Shown here one piece after another: positions 43,054-51,854 of a stretch of 64,000 bases of DNA. Origin of the DNA: Pseudoroseomonas cervicalis. Lineage in GTDB: Bacteria; Pseudomonadota; Alphaproteobacteria; Acetobacterales; Acetobacteraceae. Where the stretch lies: NCBI RefSeq assembly GCF_030818485.1, contig NZ_JAUTAJ010000002.1, positions 1 to 64,000 of the forward strand, in the 5' to 3' direction. A model generated the notes under the pieces. It saw only the letters and a program-made list of their open reading frames with translations. It was not told where the DNA came from and searched no databases. The number at the start of each line of letters is the position of its first letter. Within the stretch, counting starts at the first letter, position 1. Position numbers and translations under genes: made by a program.

Positions 43054-44162
43054 GCCGGGATGCTCAGCACATCGGCGGTGACACGCTCGGCGAAGCGGGC
43101 CGGGTCGGTATTGGCGCGCAGCACGCCGACCGCCTTCAGCTCCTGGGCGTAATACTGGATCTCGCGCCGGATATCGGCGCCGGCGGGGCTGTGGCCATGG
43201 GTGTGGCTCTGCAGCATGGCGATCAGGTCCTCGCGGTTCACCCGGCCGGGCGCGTAGTCCATGAAGGCATCGGCGGCGATGCGCGGATCGCTGGCCGAGA
43301 GGTGCTGCGCCTCGATCAGCGCGCGGGTCAGGGCGGCGACGGTGCGCGGCTCGCTCTTCAGCAGGCCGCCGGAGACGCCGATGATGCAGCAGGCCAGATT
43401 GGCCCATTCGCCGGAGAGGTTGGTGGCGACCTCGACCAGCTGCTTGTCGCGCACCAGGGTCCAGGCGATCGGGTCGCCGGCGGCGAAGAGCTGCGCCTCG
43501 CCGCGGTCCAGCGCCAGGCCGAAGACATGCGCCGGGAAGACGCGCCAGGTGACGTCGCGATCCGGGTCGATGCCGTTGCGCTTCAGCAGCATGGAGAAGA
43601 AGTTCTTGTCGGCGCCGGCCATGTCGGAGACGGCGATGGTCTTGCCGCGCACCGAGTTCAGGTCGGTCGACAGCCCGACGGCGGCGGGGCCGGCGAGCCG
43701 CATGCAGCCGCCATGGGTGCCGCCGGTGATCTTGACGTCGAAGCCCATCTCCAGCGGCTTCAGCCAGCGCAGCGCCATGCCGACGCCGGCATCGGCCTTG
43801 CGGGTGGCGATGGCTTCCAGCAGCGCCTCGGTGGAGCCGCCGAAATTCACCAGCTCCACATCGAGCCCGTGGCGGGCGAGGATGCCGCTGCGGCGGGCGA
43901 CCTCGATCGGCGAGGTGCAGATGGAGGTGGCGTTCCAGGCGAGCGTCAGCTTGCGCGGCGCCTGGCCGGGTGCCGCGGCGCTCACCGGCGTCAGGCATCG
44001 ACCCTCGCTGTCCAGCATCGCCTCGAAGGCCCGGCGCTCGGCGCTGAGCGGCATGAAGCCGGCCAGCGGCATGGCGAGGCCGGCGGAGCCGAGGGCGGCC
44101 AGCAGCCGGCGGCGCGGCAGCGTGGCGTTCCCCTGCGGGGCGGGGGCGGGGCGGAAGGGCAT
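43050..44162 (-). CDS. ssuA: sulfonate/nitrate-type ABC substrate-binding protein
   Basis: A 370-residue receptor of the NMT1/SsuA family. LPRRRLLAALGSAGLAMPLA is a Tat-like signal with three Arg. The mature domain starts KLTLAWNATSICTSPIEVAR and contains FGGSTEALLEAIATRKADAG, typical of SsuA-like receptors. ATG 44162 has AGGAGG four bases upstream and is preferred to the frame start at 44186. A good promoter lies at 44217-44246. Sulfonate, rather than nitrate or taurine, is inferred from the sulfur context. Confidence 0.86.
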   Translation of the reverse strand: MPFRPAPAPQGNATLPRRRLLAALGSAGLAMPLAGFMPLSAERRAFEAMLDSEGRCLTPVSAAAPGQAPRKLTLAWNATSICTSPIEVARRSGILARHGLDVELVNFGGSTEALLEAIATRKADAGVGMALRWLKPLEMGFDVKITGGTHGGCMRLAGPAAVGLSTDLNSVRGKTIAVSDMAGADKNFFSMLLKRNGIDPDRDVTWRVFPAHVFGLALDRGEAQLFAAGDPIAWTLVRDKQLVEVATNLSGEWANLACCIIGVSGGLLKSEPRTVAALTRALIEAQHLSASDPRIAADAFMDYAPGRVNREDLIAMLQSHTHGHSPAGADIRREIQYYAQELKAVGVLRANTDPARFAERVTADVLSIPA

Positions 44163-44216
44163 GGCGCCTCCTGGCAGCGATACCACGGTGTGGATTCGCG
44201 TTTTGAACCGGAGGAG

Positions 44217-44246
44217 ATTAGAAATTCACAGTTACAACTGAGTCAA
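44217..44246 (-). promoter_or_regulatory. promoter with overlapping palindrome upstream of the ssu-type operon
   Basis: On the minus strand TTGACT (44246-44241), an 18-base spacer and TCTAAT (44222-44217) give a good sigma-70-type promoter about 55 bases ahead of the ssuA-like start. The spacer holds the inverted repeat CAGTTACAACTG (44229-44240, plus-strand reading), well placed for a repressor or activator. The region is much richer in A/T than its surroundings. Confidence 0.55.
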
Positions 44247-44357
44247 TAAGTTTATTTCGCGCCGCAACAGCCCCCGAGCCCTCCGGACCCTGCGTAGCCG
44301 GACCAAACCCGCCGATAAAACCACGAAAAAAGATCGCGAAAAAAACCCGTGCAGCGC

Positions 44358-44393
44358 CCCGCCTCCCCACCGAACGGCGGCAGCCCGAAAAAA
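44358..44393 (+). repeat. 36-base intergenic repeat, copy A
   Basis: Bases 44358-44393 match 51855-51890 at 33 of 36 positions (differences at three bases near the middle). The shared core is ACGGCGGCAGCCCGAAAAAA. In both places it sits just beyond the 3' end of a minus-strand gene, including the A-run that would be the terminator U-tract. Confidence 0.7.
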
Positions 44394-44420
44394 AACCTCC
44401 GCACCCGGGGGGTGCGGAGG
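44388..44420 (-). terminator. intrinsic terminator of the chemoreceptor gene
   Basis: CCTCCGCACCC (44396-44406) and GGGTGCGGAGG (44410-44420) form a perfect 11-bp stem with a three-base loop. On the minus strand a run of eight T follows (44395-44388). This is a textbook Rho-independent terminator for the gene ending at 44447. Confidence 0.9.
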
Positions 44421-44446
44421 TCGGTCGGGGGAAAAGGGCCCGGGGG

Positions 44447-46510
44447 TCAGGCGGCGCGGACCTCGGTGACGAAATTGCCGACCTCGCCCGTCAGGTGCTC
44501 GGCCTGGCGCGACAGCTCGGAGGCGGCGGCCAGCACCTGCTGGGCGGCGGCGCCGGTCTCGGCCGAGCCCTGGCGCAGCGCATCGACATTGCTGCTGACC
44601 TGCTCGGTCGCCTGGGCGGTGTGCTGCACGGTGCGGGCGATCTCGGTGGTGGCGCTGCTCTGCTCCTCCACCGCCGCGGCGATGGCCACCGCGATGCTGC
44701 TGACCTCCTCGATGGTGCGGGAGATCTCGCCAATGGCGGCGACCGCCTGCTGCGTCGCCGCCTGGATCTGGCCGATCTGGCTGCCGATCTCCTCGGTCGC
44801 CTTGGCGGTCTGCCCGGCCAGCGACTTCACCTCGGAGGCGACGACGGCGAAGCCCTTGCCGGCCTCGCCGGCGCGCGCCGCCTCGATGGTGGCGTTCAGG
44901 GCGAGGAGGTTGGTCTGGCCGGCGATGTCGGAGATCAGCTTGACCACATCGCCGATCTTCTGCGCGCCGGCGGCGAGCGTCTGCACGGTGGCGTCGGTGC
45001 GCTGCGCGTCCTCCACGGCGCGGCCGGCGACCTGCGTCGCCTGGCCGACCTGGCGGCTGATCTCCTGGATCGAGGCGGCCAGCTCCTCGGCCGCGGCGGC
45101 GACGGTGCGCACGCCGCCGCTGGCCTCGCCGGCGGCGCCCGCCACCAGCCCGGCCTGGTCATTGGTGGCACCCGCCGTGCTGGTCATGGAGCGGGCGGTC
45201 GCCTCCAGCTCGGAGGAGGCGGAGGAGACGATGCCGACCATCTCGCCCACCTTGCCCTCGAAGCCGCGCACCAGCGCCTCCAGCCGGGCGGCGCGGCGGG
45301 CGCGCTCGGCCTGGGCGGCGGCCTCGGCCTCCTGCATGCGCACGCGCTCGATGGAGTTCTGGCGCAGCACCTCGACGGCCTGGGCCATCTCGCCCACCTC
45401 GTCGTCGCGGCCGGCATGCGGCACGGCCTGGTCCAGCGCGCCGGCGGCGATGCCGGTGACGCTGGCGGTCAGCTCCCGCACCGGGGCGACCAAGCGACGC
45501 AGCAGCAGCAGCACGCCGCCGAGCGCCGCCAGCACCGCCAGCAGGGCCAGGCCCAGGCTGACCACCAGGTTGAACTGCGCGGTGGCCGCGGCGGTGTCGC
45601 CGCGATGCACCGCCTCGTCCAGCGCGGCGTCGCGCAGCGGCACCAGCTTGGCCAAAGCGGGCGCGGTCCAGCCGGCGAAATCGGCGCTGGTCATCGGCCA
45701 GGCCGGCGGGTTGGCCGGGGTGGCCAGGCGAAGCTGCGCCACCTGCAGCACGGCGCGGTAGCGCGGCTCCTCGCGGTCGAAATACTCGGTGCGGGCGCGG
45801 GCCATGGCGGCGTCCAGCCCCGGATTGCCGAGCGCCGCGGCCAGCCGCTCGGTCGCGTCCCAGGCCTGGGCGATGCGGCCATTCAGCACCAGCCCGTCGG
45901 CGACGCGGCCGGCGTCCAGCGTGGGGGCGGCCAGGATCTCGCGGATCAGCAGGCTGCGGCCGCCGGCATCGTCGCGCGCCGCCATGGCCAGCCGCGCCGC
46001 CTGGGCCAGCAGCGCCACGGCGGGGGCGGAGCTGGCGATGCGCGCCTCGGCGGTGCGGGCGACGCCTTCCATGCGGTCGCCGGCCTCGGTGCGGTTGGCC
46101 AGCACGGCGGTCACCAGCGCCTCGTCGCCGCGGCTGCGGGAGACGGCCTCGGCGACACGGGCGCGCAGCCGGATCATGGCCTGCAGCGTCTGCTCGACCG
46201 GGCCGGCATCCAGCCCCTCGGCCGCCACATTGTCGCGGGCGTTGCGCAGCGCGGTGTCGGTGGCCCGGGCGCTGGCCTCCAGCACCGCCGCATCCGCCCG
46301 GCCGCTGCGCGCGGCGCTGGTCAGCAGCCCGCTCTCCACCGCCAGCGCGGTGTAGGCGCGCAGCGCCTCGCTGACCACGCGGGTGGAGATGGTGGCCTGC
46401 TCGGCCATGCGCCAGGACGACCAGGCGCGGCTGGCCTGCCAGCTCAACCCTGCCGCACCCGGCAGGGCAATGGCGGTGAAGCCGGCGAGCAGAAGGGTAC
46501 GGATACGCAT
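44447..46510 (-). CDS. methyl-accepting chemotaxis protein
   Basis: A 687-residue chemoreceptor. Transmembrane helix 1 (about residues 5-25) is followed by a 290-residue helical periplasmic domain, helix 2 (about 316-338, [21 protein letters not shown]), a HAMP domain ([20 protein letters not shown]) and a signalling domain whose hairpin tip reads [35 protein letters not shown] in two adjoining blocks. It starts at ATG 46510; a longer frame to 46594 lacks a good start. No chemotaxis signalling genes are nearby. The ligand is unknown; the sensor domain is all-helical. Confidence 0.9.
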   Translation of the reverse strand: MRIRTLLLAGFTAIALPGAAGLSWQASRAWSSWRMAEQATISTRVVSEALRAYTALAVESGLLTSAARSGRADAAVLEASARATDTALRNARDNVAAEGLDAGPVEQTLQAMIRLRARVAEAVSRSRGDEALVTAVLANRTEAGDRMEGVARTAEARIASSAPAVALLAQAARLAMAARDDAGGRSLLIREILAAPTLDAGRVADGLVLNGRIAQAWDATERLAAALGNPGLDAAMARARTEYFDREEPRYRAVLQVAQLRLATPANPPAWPMTSADFAGWTAPALAKLVPLRDAALDEAVHRGDTAAATAQFNLVVSLGLALLAVLAALGGVLLLLRRLVAPVRELTASVTGIAAGALDQAVPHAGRDDEVGEMAQAVEVLRQNSIERVRMQEAEAAAQAERARRAARLEALVRGFEGKVGEMVGIVSSASSELEATARSMTSTAGATNDQAGLVAGAAGEASGGVRTVAAAAEELAASIQEISRQVGQATQVAGRAVEDAQRTDATVQTLAAGAQKIGDVVKLISDIAGQTNLLALNATIEAARAGEAGKGFAVVASEVKSLAGQTAKATEEIGSQIGQIQAATQQAVAAIGEISRTIEEVSSIAVAIAAAVEEQSSATTEIARTVQHTAQATEQVSSNVDALRQGSAETGAAAQQVLAAASELSRQAEHLTGEVGNFVTEVRAA

Positions 46511-46657
46511 GTGGCTAGTCCTCCAATGCACGCCTTCTGCACCCCGATCGTTAATCACTGCTGAATCCGCCCAAGCGAAACCCAAGCAATTCAAGCGAAT
46601 CCGGTCCCATTTTTATTCAGACTTGTGCGCAGAACTGTATTCAGTTACGCCAGCGTG

Positions 46658-47410
46658 GTGACCGAGAGCCCCGCCCCCGCCCGCACCGCCGACCGTGTGC
46701 ATGAGCTGGTCAAGGCCATGGCCGTCACCTACCGCCTGCCGCCGGGCGAGCGGATCAACGAGGTGGAGCTGGCCCGGCTGCTCGGCGTCAGCCGCACCCC
46801 GCTGCGGGAGGCGCTGAACCGCCTGGCGGCGGAGGGCTTTCTCAGCGCCACGGCGCATCGCGGCTACAGCGTGCGGCCGCTGGACCCGGCGCAGGTGATG
46901 GCGCTCTACGAATACCGCGCGGTGCTGGAGACGGGGGCGCTGCGCCTGGCCTGCCTGCGCGCCGGCGATGCCGAGATCGCGGAGCTGACCGCCTTCGCCG
47001 AGCGCAGCCGCGACGCGCCGGAGGGCGACCGCCACGCGCTGCGCCTGCTGGCGCTGGACGAGGCCTTCCATGAGCGCCTGGCCGCCCTGTCGGGCAATGC
47101 GGAAATGCTGCGGGCGCTGCGGGCGCTGAACGAGCGGATCCGCTTCATCCGCTGGATCGACATGCGCGAGGGGCGGCGCGACGTGACGCAGCAGGAGCAT
47201 CTGCGCATCCTGGCGCATCTGGCGGCGCGCGAGGCGGAGCCGGCCTGCCGGCTGATGCAGCGCCATATCGCGCGCCGGCTGGACCAGATCGGCGCCATGA
47301 TCCGCGCCGGCTTCGCCGAGATCTACACCGGCAACGCCCTGGCCGCCGCCGCCGGGCTGCCCGCCGAACCGCCCTTTCCCACCCCACATCCCAGCCAGGA
47401 GAAGGAATGA
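46658..47410 (+). CDS. GntR-family (FadR/FCD type) transcriptional regulator
   Basis: A regulator of about 250 residues. The N-terminal GntR winged helix reads LPPGERINEVELARLLGVSR then TPLREALNRLAAEGFL; the FCD effector domain includes YEYRAVLETGALRLAC, a metal-type LDEAFHERLAAL, and EHLRILAHLAAREAE with HI, which often binds Zn or Ni plus a carboxylate. No ATG is available; I chose GTG 46658 (VTESPAPARTADRV), with GTG 46625 also in frame. It overlaps the next gene by ATGA and probably regulates the operon that follows. Confidence 0.83.
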   Translation: MTESPAPARTADRVHELVKAMAVTYRLPPGERINEVELARLLGVSRTPLREALNRLAAEGFLSATAHRGYSVRPLDPAQVMALYEYRAVLETGALRLACLRAGDAEIAELTAFAERSRDAPEGDRHALRLLALDEAFHERLAALSGNAEMLRALRALNERIRFIRWIDMREGRRDVTQQEHLRILAHLAAREAEPACRLMQRHIARRLDQIGAMIRAGFAEIYTGNALAAAAGLPAEPPFPTPHPSQEKE

Positions 47411-48333
47411 CCATGCGCGCGATCTTCGTGGATGCCGGCGAGGCCCTGGGCGCGGTGATGCGCCGCCTGCGGCGCGACACCGACATGGACGTCACCATCA
47501 ATGTCCAGCCCGATGTGACGCCGGAGCAGCTGCCGGCGCTGGTCGCGGGGCATGACATCGTCATCATCGACCACACCGCGCTGCCCACCGCCATCGCGAA
47601 GCAGATCCCCTCGCTGAAGCATGTGGTGTTCCTCGGCACCGGGGCGCGCAGCTACATGAACCCCGAGGAGCTGAAGGCCGAGTGCGGCATCGAGGTGCAC
47701 ATCATCAAGGGCTATGGCGACACCGCCGTGGCCGAGATGGCCTTCACCCTGATGTGGGTCGCCGCCAAGGGCATTGCGCGGATGGATCGCGGCATGCGCA
47801 ACGGCCAGTGGCTGCGCACCGATGGCGTGGAGCTGACCGGCAAGACGGTCGGCCTGCTGGGCTATGGCGGCATCGCCGCCGAGATGGCGCGGCTCTGCCG
47901 CGGCGCCGGCATGAAGGTGATCGCCTGGAACCGCTCGCCCAAGACCGCCGAGGGCGTCGAATTCGTCGAGCTCGACCGGCTGCTGGCCGAGAGCGACGTG
48001 CTTTCCATCCACCTGCTGCTGAATGACGAGACGCGCGGTTTCCTCTCGGCCGAGAAGCTGGCGAAGCTGAAGCCCAGCGCGCTGCTGGTGAACACCGCGC
48101 GCGGCGCGGTGGTGGATGAGGCGGCGATGGTCGCCGCGCTGCGCGAGGGGCGGCTCGCCCATGCCGCGCTCGACGTCTTCGACATCGAGCCGCTGCCGCC
48201 CGGCCATGTGCTGACCACGGTGGAGAATGTCACCCTCTCCGCCCATTCCGCCTTCCGCACGCCGGAGGCCAGCGACAACCTGATCGAGGCGTCGCTGAAC
48301 CATTGCCGCCGCATCGCCGCGGAAGGGAAGTGA
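47407..48333 (+). CDS. D-isomer-specific 2-hydroxyacid dehydrogenase
   Basis: A 308-residue NAD-dependent dehydrogenase. LLGYGGIAAEMARL is a variant GxGxxA-type nucleotide site, Arg lies in NTARGAVVDE, Glu in DIEPLPPGH, and His in LSAHSAFRT. AGGAGAAGG precedes ATG 47407, which overlaps the gntR stop; ATG 47413 is an alternative. In the operon it would reduce or oxidise a 2-keto/2-hydroxy acid produced by the neighbouring oxidoreductases. Confidence 0.87.
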   Translation: MTMRAIFVDAGEALGAVMRRLRRDTDMDVTINVQPDVTPEQLPALVAGHDIVIIDHTALPTAIAKQIPSLKHVVFLGTGARSYMNPEELKAECGIEVHIIKGYGDTAVAEMAFTLMWVAAKGIARMDRGMRNGQWLRTDGVELTGKTVGLLGYGGIAAEMARLCRGAGMKVIAWNRSPKTAEGVEFVELDRLLAESDVLSIHLLLNDETRGFLSAEKLAKLKPSALLVNTARGAVVDEAAMVAALREGRLAHAALDVFDIEPLPPGHVLTTVENVTLSAHSAFRTPEASDNLIEASLNHCRRIAAEGK

Positions 48334-48338
48334 GCGCC

Positions 48339-48689
48339 ATGGCCGGGATCACCCGCCTCGACCAGAATGCCCGCCGCTCGCGCGCCGTCATCCACAATGG
48401 CACGGTCTATCTGGCCGGGCACACGGCGGATGACCGCAGCGCCGACGTCGCCGGTCAGACCCGCCAGGTGCTGGCCAAGATCGACGAGATGCTGGCGGCC
48501 GCCGGCAGCGGGCGCGAGAAGCTGCTGAGCATCACCATCTGGCTGGCCGACATGGCGGATTTCGCCGCCATGAACGAGGTCTATGATGCCTGGGTGGTAC
48601 AGGGACACACCCCGGCACGCTGCTGCGGCGAGGTGAAGCTCGCCCTGCCCGACATCCGCGTCGAGATCATGGCCATAGCGGCGCTCTGA
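48339..48689 (+). CDS. RidA family (YjgF/YER057c/UK114) protein
   Basis: A 116-residue RidA-family protein. It has the GTVYLAGHTADD strand, the LLSITIWLADMADFAAMNEV block and the conserved PARCCGEVKLALPDIRVEI with the Arg that binds the carboxylate of imine/enamine substrates. RidA enzymes hydrolyse reactive 2-imino acids made by PLP or flavin enzymes, which fits the two FAD oxidoreductases encoded downstream. It starts at ATG 48339, five bases after the dehydrogenase stop. Confidence 0.9.
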   Translation: MAGITRLDQNARRSRAVIHNGTVYLAGHTADDRSADVAGQTRQVLAKIDEMLAAAGSGREKLLSITIWLADMADFAAMNEVYDAWVVQGHTPARCCGEVKLALPDIRVEIMAIAAL

Positions 48690-48699
48690 GCACGTCGTC

Positions 48700-48723
48700 G
48701 GCCCTGCCCTTTCGGGCGGGGCC
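48700..48723 (+). terminator. hairpin after ridA
   Basis: GGCCCTGCCC and GGGCGGGGCC form a 10-bp stem (one T-G pair) with a TTTC loop, ten bases after the ridA stop. No strong T-tract follows, so it may only partly separate ridA from the FAD oxidoreductase genes. Confidence 0.5.
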
Positions 48724-48767
48724 GGATCGCGGCGCGGCGGCTTTGCGCGGCGGGGTTTTCTGGCAGA

Positions 48768-50084
48768 ATGCCCGCCATGCCGAGTGACACCGCCGCGCCG
48801 ATCGCCGCCCCGCCCGCAACGCCCCTGCATGTCGCCATCCTGGGCGCCGGGATCGAGGGGTTGTGCAGCGCCCTCGAGCTGCTGCGCGCCGGCCATCGCG
48901 TCACCCTGCTGGATCCCGGCACACCGGGCGGCGAGCAGGCGGCGAGCTATGGCAATGCCGGCTGGTTCTCCTCCATGTCCGTGCTGCCGCCGAGCGCGCC
49001 GGGGCTGTGGCGCAAGGTGCCGGGTTTCCTGGCCGATCCGCTGGGGCCGCTGGCCATCCGCTGGTCGCATCTGCCGCGCGCCCTGCCCTGGCTGCTGCGC
49101 TACCTCGCCGCCGGCGCGACCGAGGCGAAGCTGCTGCGCATCGCGCAATCGCTGCGGCCGCTGCTGAAGGAGTCCCCCGTGCTGCACGCGGCGCTGGCGC
49201 GCGAGGCCGGGGTGCCGGAGCTGGTCGAGCAGCGCGGCCTGATGCATGCCTATGCCAGCCGCGCGGGTTTCGAGGCCGAGGCGATGGCCTGGCGCATCCG
49301 GCGCCAGGTCGGCGTCACCTGGCGCGAGGTGGAGGAGGCCGAGCTGCGCGCCGCCGAGCCGCATCTGACCGCCGATTACCGCTTCGCCGTGCTGATCGAG
49401 GAGGCGGGGCGCTGCCTCGACCCCGGCGCCTATGTCCGCGCCCTCTTCGCCCTGGCGCAGAGCCGGGGCGCCGCCTTCCGCCAGGTGGCGGCGCGCGGCC
49501 TGCGCATCGAAAGCGGCACGCTGCGCGGCGTTTCGCTCGCCGATGGCAGCGCGCTGGACTGCGACGCCGCGGTGATCGCCGCCGGGCTGCGCTCCGCCCC
49601 GCTGGCCGCCCAGGCGGGGGACCGCGTGCCGCTGCAGGGCGAGCGCGGCTATCATGTGATGCTGATGGGCACGCAGCTCGGGCCGCAGCGCTCGATGCAG
49701 CTCTCGGGCGCCAAGATGGTGGTGAACGCCATGCGCGACGGGCTGCGCGCCGCCGGCCAGGTGGAGATCGCCGGCCCCGACGCCGCGCCCAACTGGAAGC
49801 GCGCCGAGATCCTGCGCGACCATCTGCTGCGCGCCTTCCCCGATCTGCCCAACCCCTTCCCGCCCGAGCGCGTGAAATTCTGGATGGGCCAGCGGCCGAG
49901 CACGCCCGACGGCATGCCCTGCCTCGGCCCCAGCCGCGCCACGCCGCGCGTGATCCACGCCTTCGGCCATGGCCATGTCGGCATGGTGGGCGGGCCGCGC
50001 ACCGGGCGGATCGTGGCGCAGCTGCTGTCGGGGCAGGCGCCGGAAATCCCGATCGAGCCCTTCGCCGCATCGCGCTTCCGCTGA
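48768..50084 (+). CDS. FAD-dependent D-amino-acid dehydrogenase-like oxidoreductase (DadA type)
   Basis: A 438-residue DAO-family flavoprotein. The Rossmann motif is VAILGAGIEGLCSALELLRAG, followed by TLLDPGTPGGEQAASYGNAGWFS, as in DadA. The C-terminus has FWMGQRPSTPDGMPCLGPSR and GHGHVGMVGGPRTGR, where the FAD and substrate carboxylate bind. It likely oxidises a D-amino acid or similar amine to an imino acid. ATG 48777 is an equally possible start. Confidence 0.86.
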   Translation: MPAMPSDTAAPIAAPPATPLHVAILGAGIEGLCSALELLRAGHRVTLLDPGTPGGEQAASYGNAGWFSSMSVLPPSAPGLWRKVPGFLADPLGPLAIRWSHLPRALPWLLRYLAAGATEAKLLRIAQSLRPLLKESPVLHAALAREAGVPELVEQRGLMHAYASRAGFEAEAMAWRIRRQVGVTWREVEEAELRAAEPHLTADYRFAVLIEEAGRCLDPGAYVRALFALAQSRGAAFRQVAARGLRIESGTLRGVSLADGSALDCDAAVIAAGLRSAPLAAQAGDRVPLQGERGYHVMLMGTQLGPQRSMQLSGAKMVVNAMRDGLRAAGQVEIAGPDAAPNWKRAEILRDHLLRAFPDLPNPFPPERVKFWMGQRPSTPDGMPCLGPSRATPRVIHAFGHGHVGMVGGPRTGRIVAQLLSGQAPEIPIEPFAASRFR

Positions 50085-50092
50085 GGCGCGGC

Positions 50093-51376
50093 ATGTCCCG
50101 CCCGGCCCTGCCCCCCAGCCTCTATGCCGAGACCGCCCTGCCGGCCGAACCGGCCCCACCGCTCCCGTGCGAGCTTCGCGCGCCGGTCGCCATCATCGGC
50201 GGCGGCTTCACCGGCCTGTCCTGCGCGCTGCACCTGGCCGAGCGCGGCGTCGCCGCGGTGCTGCTGGAGGCGGCGGAGCCGGGCTGGGGCGCCTCCGGCC
50301 GCAATGGCGGGCAGGTCAATCCCGGGCTGAAACCGGACCCGGACCAGGTGGTCGCCGATCATGGCGAGGATCTCGGCGAGCGCATGCTGGCGCTGTCCTA
50401 TGGCGCGCCGGACCGGGTGTTCGATCTGGTGCGGCGCCATGGCATCGATTGCGCGGCGCGGCAGAGCGGCACGCTGCGCGCCGCCCTCCTGCCGGCCGGC
50501 GCCCGCGCGGCGGAGGCCAGTGCCACGCAATGCGCCCGGCGCGGCATGCCGGTGGCGTATCTGGACGGCGCCACCACCACCCGGCGCACCGGCACGCCGC
50601 GCTATGCGGGGGCGATGTGGGATCCGCGCGGCGGGCACCTGAACCCGCTGTCCTATGCGCGCGGCCTGGCGCGGGCCGCGGCGGGGCTGGGCGCGCGGAT
50701 CCATGCCGGCAGCCCGGCCTTGTCGCTGCGGCGGGAGGGCGCGCTGTGGCGCATCGCCACCCCCGGCGGCGCCGTGCTGGCGGAGCAGGTGGTGCTGGCC
50801 ACCAATGGCTATACCGGCGATCTCTGGCCCGGGCTGCGGCAGAGCGTGGCGCCGGTGTTCAGCTCGATCATCGCCAGCGAGCCCCTGCCGCCGGCGCTGG
50901 CCGATGAAGTGCTGCCGGCGCGCTCCGCCGTGTATGAAAGCGGGCACATCACCGTCTATTACCGGCTGGACGAGGCCAATCGCCTGCTGATGGGCGGGCG
51001 CGGCCCGCAGCGCCCGATCGGCGATGCCGCGCCGGTGCGCTACCTGGCTGATTACGCCGAGCGGCTTTGGCCGCGCCTGGCCGGGCTGCGCTGGACCCAT
51101 GGCTGGAACGGGCAGCTGGCCATGACGGCGGATCACTACCCGCATCTGCACGAGCCGGTGCCGGGGCTGCTGGCGGCGCTCGGCTACAATGGCCGCGGCG
51201 TCGCCATGGCGACCGCGATGGGGCATGAGCTGGCGCGGCGGCTCTGCGGCACGGCACAGGCGGAGATCGACATGCCGTTCAGCCCGGTGCGGCCGATGCG
51301 ATTCCATCGGTTCTGGCGGGTCGGGGTGGCGGCGGTGGTGTGGAAGGGGCGTCTGAGAGATACAATCGGGTTTTAA
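50093..51376 (+). CDS. FAD-dependent amine oxidoreductase (PuuB-like)
   Basis: A 427-residue DAO-family flavoprotein resembling gamma-glutamylputrescine oxidase. VAIIGGGFTGLSCALHLAERG is the FAD Rossmann motif; GASGRNGGQVNPGLKPDPDQ is the PuuB-type segment; WTHGWNGQLAMTADHYPHLH and ALGYNGRGVAMATAMG close the FAD site. It starts at ATG 50093, eight bases after the previous flavoprotein gene. A stack of hairpins follows its stop. Confidence 0.87.
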   Translation: MSRPALPPSLYAETALPAEPAPPLPCELRAPVAIIGGGFTGLSCALHLAERGVAAVLLEAAEPGWGASGRNGGQVNPGLKPDPDQVVADHGEDLGERMLALSYGAPDRVFDLVRRHGIDCAARQSGTLRAALLPAGARAAEASATQCARRGMPVAYLDGATTTRRTGTPRYAGAMWDPRGGHLNPLSYARGLARAAAGLGARIHAGSPALSLRREGALWRIATPGGAVLAEQVVLATNGYTGDLWPGLRQSVAPVFSSIIASEPLPPALADEVLPARSAVYESGHITVYYRLDEANRLLMGGRGPQRPIGDAAPVRYLADYAERLWPRLAGLRWTHGWNGQLAMTADHYPHLHEPVPGLLAALGYNGRGVAMATAMGHELARRLCGTAQAEIDMPFSPVRPMRFHRFWRVGVAAVVWKGRLRDTIGF

Positions 51377-51381
51377 GTCAT

Positions 51382-51405
51382 CTTCTTTTTCTGAAGAAAA
51401 AGAAG
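51382..51405. repeat. hairpin 1 of an intergenic stack
   Basis: CTTCTTTTTCT and AGAAAAAGAAG pair over 11 bases with a GA loop, directly after the FAD oxidoreductase stop. It is an A/T-only style stem in very GC-rich DNA and is a likely bidirectional transcription end. Confidence 0.6.
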
Positions 51406-51412
51406 CAAAAAG

Positions 51413-51470
51413 ACTTTATCAGTTGGGCGTCCCGCTTCAGGCCATCAGCGGGACGCCAACTGATAAAAGT
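51413..51470. terminator. hairpin 2: long imperfect inverted repeat
   Basis: A stem of about 22 pairs runs from ACTTTATCAGTTGGGCGTCC (with CGC) to GCGGGACGCCAACTGATAAA (with AGT), with single-base bulges and a 12-base loop at 51436-51447. A T-run follows on the plus strand (51470-51475), so it would terminate plus-strand transcription. Confidence 0.75.
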
Positions 51471-51476
51471 TTTTTG

Positions 51477-51498
51477 GTTCTTTTTTCCAAAAAAGAAC
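51477..51498. repeat. hairpin 3 of the intergenic stack
   Basis: GTTCTTTTTT and AAAAAAGAAC pair perfectly over 10 bases with a CC loop, ending 16 bases before the YciI-like start. Similar stems often flank genes in acetic-acid-bacterial genomes as far as I recall; here it completes three consecutive hairpins in about 120 bases. Confidence 0.6.
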
Positions 51499-51514
51499 GC
51501 TTCCGGAGACCACC

Positions 51515-51826
51515 ATGACCTTCCTGATCATCGCCCATGACGGCACCGACGAGGCCGCGCTGGAGCGCCGCATGGCCGCCCGCCCGGCGCATTTCGAGCG
51601 CGCGGCGGCCGAGGCCGCGTCCGGGCGACTGATCGTCGGCGGGGCGATCCTGGACGAGGCCGGGAAGATGGTGGGCTCGTCGCTGCTGCTGAAGGTGGCG
51701 GACGAGGCGGCGGCGCGGGCCTGGATCGCGGCCGATCCCTACAGCACGGGCGATGTCTGGCGGCAGATCGAGATCCGCCCCTTCCGCATCGCCCCCCTGC
51801 CCTACCACACCCTGCCGCAACCCTGA
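51515..51826 (+). CDS. YciI-like family protein
   Basis: A 103-residue ferredoxin-like-fold protein of the YCII family. It opens FLIIAHDGTDEAALERRMAA, with the His-Asp pair thought to act in catalysis, followed by RPAHFERAAAEAASGRLIVG and DPYSTGDVWRQIEIRPFRI. GGAGACC precedes ATG 51515. The biochemical role of the family is poorly known. It converges with the upp gene. Confidence 0.87.
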   Translation: MTFLIIAHDGTDEAALERRMAARPAHFERAAAEAASGRLIVGGAILDEAGKMVGSSLLLKVADEAAARAWIAADPYSTGDVWRQIEIRPFRIAPLPYHTLPQP

Positions 51827-51854
51827 GGGCATTGCCGCCGCCCGAGGGAAGCGT

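Noticed and set aside
46610..46660. Direct repeat TATTCAG near 46613 and 46639 as a GntR operator
   Set aside because: Seven-base repeats in an A/T-rich spacer are weak evidence, and FadR-type operators are usually palindromic.
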